Part shown: piece after piece, positions 60,772-64,000 of the stretch
Layout of the letters: each line of letters opens with the position of its first letter
How positions within the stretch are numbered: the stretch's first letter is position 1
Assembly: GCA_021732785.1 (NCBI GenBank)
Contig: JAKFUG010000002.1
Location: 62,001-126,000, forward strand
Source: Planctomycetaceae bacterium
Lineage (GTDB): Bacteria > Planctomycetota > Planctomycetia > Planctomycetales > Planctomycetaceae
DNA length: 64,000 nt
Reading direction: 5' to 3'
Position numbers and translations under genes: made by a program
The notes under the pieces: generated by a model
The model's input: only the letters and a program-made list of their open reading frames with translations
What the model was told of the DNA's origin: nothing
Databases searched by the model: none

Positions 60772-62385
60772 ATGAGTGTGTTGGTTGTGTTGATTCTGCT
60801 GCCGCTAGTTGCGGCGGTGTTGATGCTGCTGCTGGATGCCCAGGCAACGCCCGTCCGCGCCCGATGGTCGGCACTGCTGGCAACGTTGGCGACTGTCGGC
60901 GTCTCACTGGCTGTGGCCTCGCAATATACCGCTCTTCCGAAAATCAATGCGAAAGATCACGGCAAACCGATCTCGCCGCGGATGGAACTCCGGCACGATT
61001 GGTTGACGCTGGCCCCTTCGACGCCCGCAGGTGTCCCCACGAAGTTCGAGTTTTATCTCGGCGTCGATGGCATCAGCGTGGCAATGATTCTGCTGACGAC
61101 GGTGTTGTGCGTCTCGGCGGTGCTGGTCTCGTGGACCGCCATCACCGATCGGGCGGCCGAGTTCTATGCGGCGCTCCTCATTCTGGAAACCGGCCTGCTC
61201 GGCGTATTCTGCTCTTTCGATCTGCTGCTGTTCTACGTCTTCTTCGAGTTCACGCTGATCCCGCTCTTCTTCCTCGTGGGCATCTGGGGGGGACCGCTGC
61301 GGAAATATGCGGCGGGCAAGTTCTTCATCTACACCCTGGGGGGCAGCCTGATCACGCTGCTGGGGTTGATTTCGTTGTCGCTGATGGTGCATCAGGAAAC
61401 GGGGCTCGCGACGCCATTTTCGATTCCCGATCTGGCACAGACGCTGCTGCATCACCGGTTGCCGCTCGTCGTGCAAACCACGTTGTTTCTGATGATCGCG
61501 GCCGGGTTCATGGTGAAGGTGCCGTTGTTTCCGTTTCATACGTGGTTGCCGCTGGCGCACGTGGAAGCTCCGACCGCGGGCTCGGTCTTGCTGGCCGGTG
61601 TGCTGTTGAAACTCGGTTCCTACGGCTTCCTGCGACTACTGTTGCCGATGCTGCCGGATGCCTGCCGCACCATTGGGACGCCCCTGATCGCGACGCTCTC
61701 GGTGATCGGCATTATCTACGGCTCATTGTGTGCGCTCGCGCAGAACGATATCAAAAAGCTCGTGGCCTACAGTTCGGTGGCGCACCTCGGCTTCTGCATG
61801 CTGGGGTTGTTCGCCCTCAACGTCGAAGGGATCACCGGCGGCGTGTTGCAGATGATCAATCACGGCTTGTCGACCGGGGCGCTCTTCTGTCTCGTGGGGA
61901 TGTTCTACGAACGTTATCACACCCGCCAGCTTTCCGAACTCGGCGGTTTGGCGACACGGTTGCCGCGGTTGGGCGTGCTGATGGTCTTCACCGTCTTCGC
62001 CAGCATCGGCCTGCCGGGACTCAACGGCTTTGTGGGGGAAGTCCTCGCACTCGCCGGGATGTTCAAGGTCGACATGTTGTACTCCGCGCTCGGTGCCCTC
62101 GGCGTGGTCCTCGGGGCGTGGTACCTTCTGGGCGTCTTGCAGAAGGCATTTTTTGGTCCGGTGCAGTTGCCGCATTCGCACGATGGACACGATGAAGACG
62201 TTCCCGACTTGAATGCCCGCGAAGTGCTCGCACTCGCTCCGCTCCTGGCGTTGTGCCTGTATCTCGGACTGTTTCCGCAGACGCTGATTGAATTGATTCG
62301 ACCCGATGTCGAAGGGGTGGCTTACGTCTATCAAGTGACGTCCCATCATGACGTGAAGGTCGTAGTGGGTGAGATGCAACCGTGA
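60772..62385 (+). CDS. nuoM: NADH-quinone oxidoreductase subunit M
   Basis: The 537-residue antiporter-like subunit carries FFEFTLIPLFFLVGIWGG near residue 162 with the conserved Glu, KVPLFPFHTWLPLAHVEAPT near residue 250 with the Lys-His set, and AYSSVAHLGFCMLGLF near residue 330. The ATG at 60772 follows GGAAGTG. The stop overlaps the nuoN start as GTGA. Confidence 0.94.
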   Translation: MSVLVVLILLPLVAAVLMLLLDAQATPVRARWSALLATLATVGVSLAVASQYTALPKINAKDHGKPISPRMELRHDWLTLAPSTPAGVPTKFEFYLGVDGISVAMILLTTVLCVSAVLVSWTAITDRAAEFYAALLILETGLLGVFCSFDLLLFYVFFEFTLIPLFFLVGIWGGPLRKYAAGKFFIYTLGGSLITLLGLISLSLMVHQETGLATPFSIPDLAQTLLHHRLPLVVQTTLFLMIAAGFMVKVPLFPFHTWLPLAHVEAPTAGSVLLAGVLLKLGSYGFLRLLLPMLPDACRTIGTPLIATLSVIGIIYGSLCALAQNDIKKLVAYSSVAHLGFCMLGLFALNVEGITGGVLQMINHGLSTGALFCLVGMFYERYHTRQLSELGGLATRLPRLGVLMVFTVFASIGLPGLNGFVGEVLALAGMFKVDMLYSALGALGVVLGAWYLLGVLQKAFFGPVQLPHSHDGHDEDVPDLNAREVLALAPLLALCLYLGLFPQTLIELIRPDVEGVAYVYQVTSHHDVKVVVGEMQP

Positions 62386-63896
62386 ATGATTTGGTGATCT
62401 CGGACGCCGTCCAACAACTCAATCGGGCCGTCGGCCTGATCGTGCCCGACGTCATCGTCCTGGCCACGGTCTGTCTGATGTTCTTCGCGGCACCGTTTCT
62501 CGTTTCCGAACGGGGTGAAGCCCCCGCGGGATTGCGCCACCGCTGGGGTTGGTTGTCGCTGCTGTCATTGCTCGTCGCGGGCTACGTCTGGTGGGGCACA
62601 TCCCCGCAACCTGTGACGACCGGTCCGTTCCGACTCGACGAACTGACGTGGTTCATTCGCGGCGTCAGCTTAGCCTTTGGTGCCGTATTGGTCCTGCTGA
62701 CGTGGAATCAGGCCGACGATGCCCGCTCCGCGGAAACTCAGGCGTGCCTGCTGTCGATCATCGCCGGAGTGAATCTCGTGGCCGCGGCGAACGATCTGGT
62801 CGGTATTTTTATCGCCCTCGAATTGATCAGCGTGCCGACCTATTTATTCCTGTTGCTGCCGCGGCGTGACGCCCCCGCACAGGAAGCCACGATGAAGTAT
62901 TTTCTGCTGAGCATCTTCTCATCGGGCATGCTGCTGTTCGGCATGAGCTATCTGTATGGTTCGGTCGGTTCCACGAATCTCGAAGCGATTTATGCGGCGT
63001 TGACCGCGGGACGCGCACATCCGATGCCGATTCTGCTTGTCGTCGCCGTGATGATGATGGTGGCCGGGTTAGCCTTCCGGTTGACCGCGGTGCCGTTCCA
63101 CTTCTACGCGCCGGATGTGTTCCAGGGGGCTCCGAACGCTGCGGCGGCGATGTTGTCGTTCGTCCCGAAAGTCGCGGGCTTTGTGGCACTTTACCGCGTG
63201 CTGGCTGTGCCGGTGGAAGCCCTGGATCATTGGTCGCTGGCTCAATTTTCCGAGCCGTTGCTGTGGTGGCTGGCGGTCCTGTCGATGTTCGTGGGCAATC
63301 TGCTGGCATTATTGCAGACCGACATCCGCCGGATGCTGGCGTTTTCCAGCGTGTCCCACGCGGGGTACATGCTCGTCGGCTTCGTCGTGGGAACGGCGAC
63401 CACCGGCGGACCAACGGGCTTTGAGGCACTGTTGTTCTATCTGGTCGTGTATGGCGCGATGACGCTGGGGGCCTTCGCGGTGCTGGGCGTGCTGCAACGG
63501 CCGGATCGACGCATGGAATCGATCGAGGATCTGTCCGGTCTCAGCCGCAACCAACCCGCGATCGCGCTGCTGCTGACGCTGTTTCTGTTCAGCCTGACGG
63601 GCTTGCCTCCCACGGCGGGCTTTCTCGGCAAACTGAATCTGTTCCTCGCCGCGTGGGGAACGGGAAGCGAATCGGGCCATTGGCTCGCGATCTGGCTGGC
63701 CGTGAACGCAACCATCGGAGCGTGGTACTACCTGCGGGTCATCGGCACGATGTATCTGCAACCCGCACCAATGGCGGTCACGGCCACGGACAGTAACGCC
63801 ACGCCGTCGTATCTCGCGATGGGACTCTGTGCGATTGCCACGCTCGGGCTGTTTGCGGTCCCCGGCTGGCTGTGGGCGCTCATTCAGCACGTGTGA
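62382..63896 (+). CDS. nuoN: NADH-quinone oxidoreductase subunit N
   Basis: The 504-residue antiporter-like subunit starts at the GTG at 62382 inside the nuoM stop. IFIALELISVPTYLFLLLPR near residue 142 holds the conserved Glu, VPFHFYAPDVFQGAPNAA near residue 232 the channel motif, and AFSSVSHAGYMLVGF near residue 314 the lysine-side loop. It ends the complex I operon; only a repeat half-element and a short hairpin follow. Confidence 0.94.
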   Translation: MNDLVISDAVQQLNRAVGLIVPDVIVLATVCLMFFAAPFLVSERGEAPAGLRHRWGWLSLLSLLVAGYVWWGTSPQPVTTGPFRLDELTWFIRGVSLAFGAVLVLLTWNQADDARSAETQACLLSIIAGVNLVAAANDLVGIFIALELISVPTYLFLLLPRRDAPAQEATMKYFLLSIFSSGMLLFGMSYLYGSVGSTNLEAIYAALTAGRAHPMPILLVVAVMMMVAGLAFRLTAVPFHFYAPDVFQGAPNAAAAMLSFVPKVAGFVALYRVLAVPVEALDHWSLAQFSEPLLWWLAVLSMFVGNLLALLQTDIRRMLAFSSVSHAGYMLVGFVVGTATTGGPTGFEALLFYLVVYGAMTLGAFAVLGVLQRPDRRMESIEDLSGLSRNQPAIALLLTLFLFSLTGLPPTAGFLGKLNLFLAAWGTGSESGHWLAIWLAVNATIGAWYYLRVIGTMYLQPAPMAVTATDSNATPSYLAMGLCAIATLGLFAVPGWLWALIQHV

Positions 63897-63902
63897 TCGT
63901 CC

Positions 63903-63935
63903 GCCGCTTGCGCTTTGCGGATCGCAGGACTCGCG
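63903..63935. repeat. family A half-element at the end of the nuo operon
   Basis: CCGCTTGCGCTTTGCGGATC followed by GCAGGACTCGCG matches one arm of the family A palindrome, starting seven bases after the nuoN stop. No matching second arm is seen before the window ends. A small hairpin (CCCAAGGAT with ATCCCTGGG, about 63952-63972) follows. Confidence 0.55.
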
Positions 63936-64000
63936 CCGCGCAAAAAGAGACCCAAGGATCGGAATCCCTGGGCTTCTGTGGGCATCGATTTACCGCAGTG

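Overview
The window looks like chromosomal DNA of a high-GC planctomycete. The main indicators are two gene pairs that encode a planctomycete-type cytochrome protein (PSCyt1/DUF1549/DUF1553) and a DUF1501 protein, a DUF1570 protein, a large DUF11-repeat secreted protein, many secreted proteins of unknown function, and a dense load of palindromic intergenic repeats. No rRNA, phage or CRISPR array is visible. Four tRNAs are present: Gln(CTG), Thr(CGT), initiator Met(CAT) and Leu(CAA).

Positions 1-17 kb are a mixed housekeeping and accessory region. It holds a Zn-alcohol dehydrogenase cut by the left edge, a toxin-antitoxin module whose PIN-domain toxin gene is split by a complete ISAs1-type insertion sequence (1568-2848, with a perfect 10-bp target duplication), a small lipoprotein-like gene, transaldolase, adenylosuccinate lyase, an EEP-family phosphatase/nuclease, an Mrp/ApbC ATPase, a spherulin-4-like protein, ATP-type PEP carboxykinase, a ParE-type toxin-antitoxin pair, a coiled-coil membrane protein, a rhomboid protease, a LeuA-like synthase and a secreted thioredoxin-fold protein.

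Positions 17.7-45 kb begin with tRNA-Gln and the first DUF1553/DUF1501 pair, whose two members are separated by a RAYT transposase flanked by inverted REP-like units. A leftward block with a partial second set of complex I genes follows (nuoI, a DUF2203 gene, nuoA, nuoC, nuoD; no nuoB). Then come trpD, tRNA-Thr, rpmA, a secreted protein, a Ser/Thr kinase, a CPBP protease, a DUF1570 protein, ispG, gamma-glutamyltransferase, the DUF11 protein and the second DUF1553/DUF1501 pair, whose members are directly adjacent.

Positions 46-63.9 kb are one long rightward operon that encodes all fourteen subunits of complex I (nuoA to nuoN), preceded by a good sigma70-like promoter at about 45961. It carries non-respiratory genes in tight same-strand spacing: a Uma2 nuclease between nuoC and nuoD, a zeta-toxin kinase with a 73-codon partner between nuoE and nuoF, and an 83-codon gene overlapping a dCTP-deaminase-like gene between nuoF and nuoG. 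The last two inserts are visibly AT-richer than the nuo genes. These embedded cassettes are the most interesting candidates for unrecognised toxin or defence modules here.

A second theme is the intergenic DNA. At least eight sequence families of long inverted repeats occupy the gaps. They lie between convergent genes, inside operons and even between divergent genes, so simple termination does not explain all of them. Two frameshifts, in the disrupted toxin and in the transposase, both fall in or beside six-G runs and may be slippage mutations or sequencing errors.
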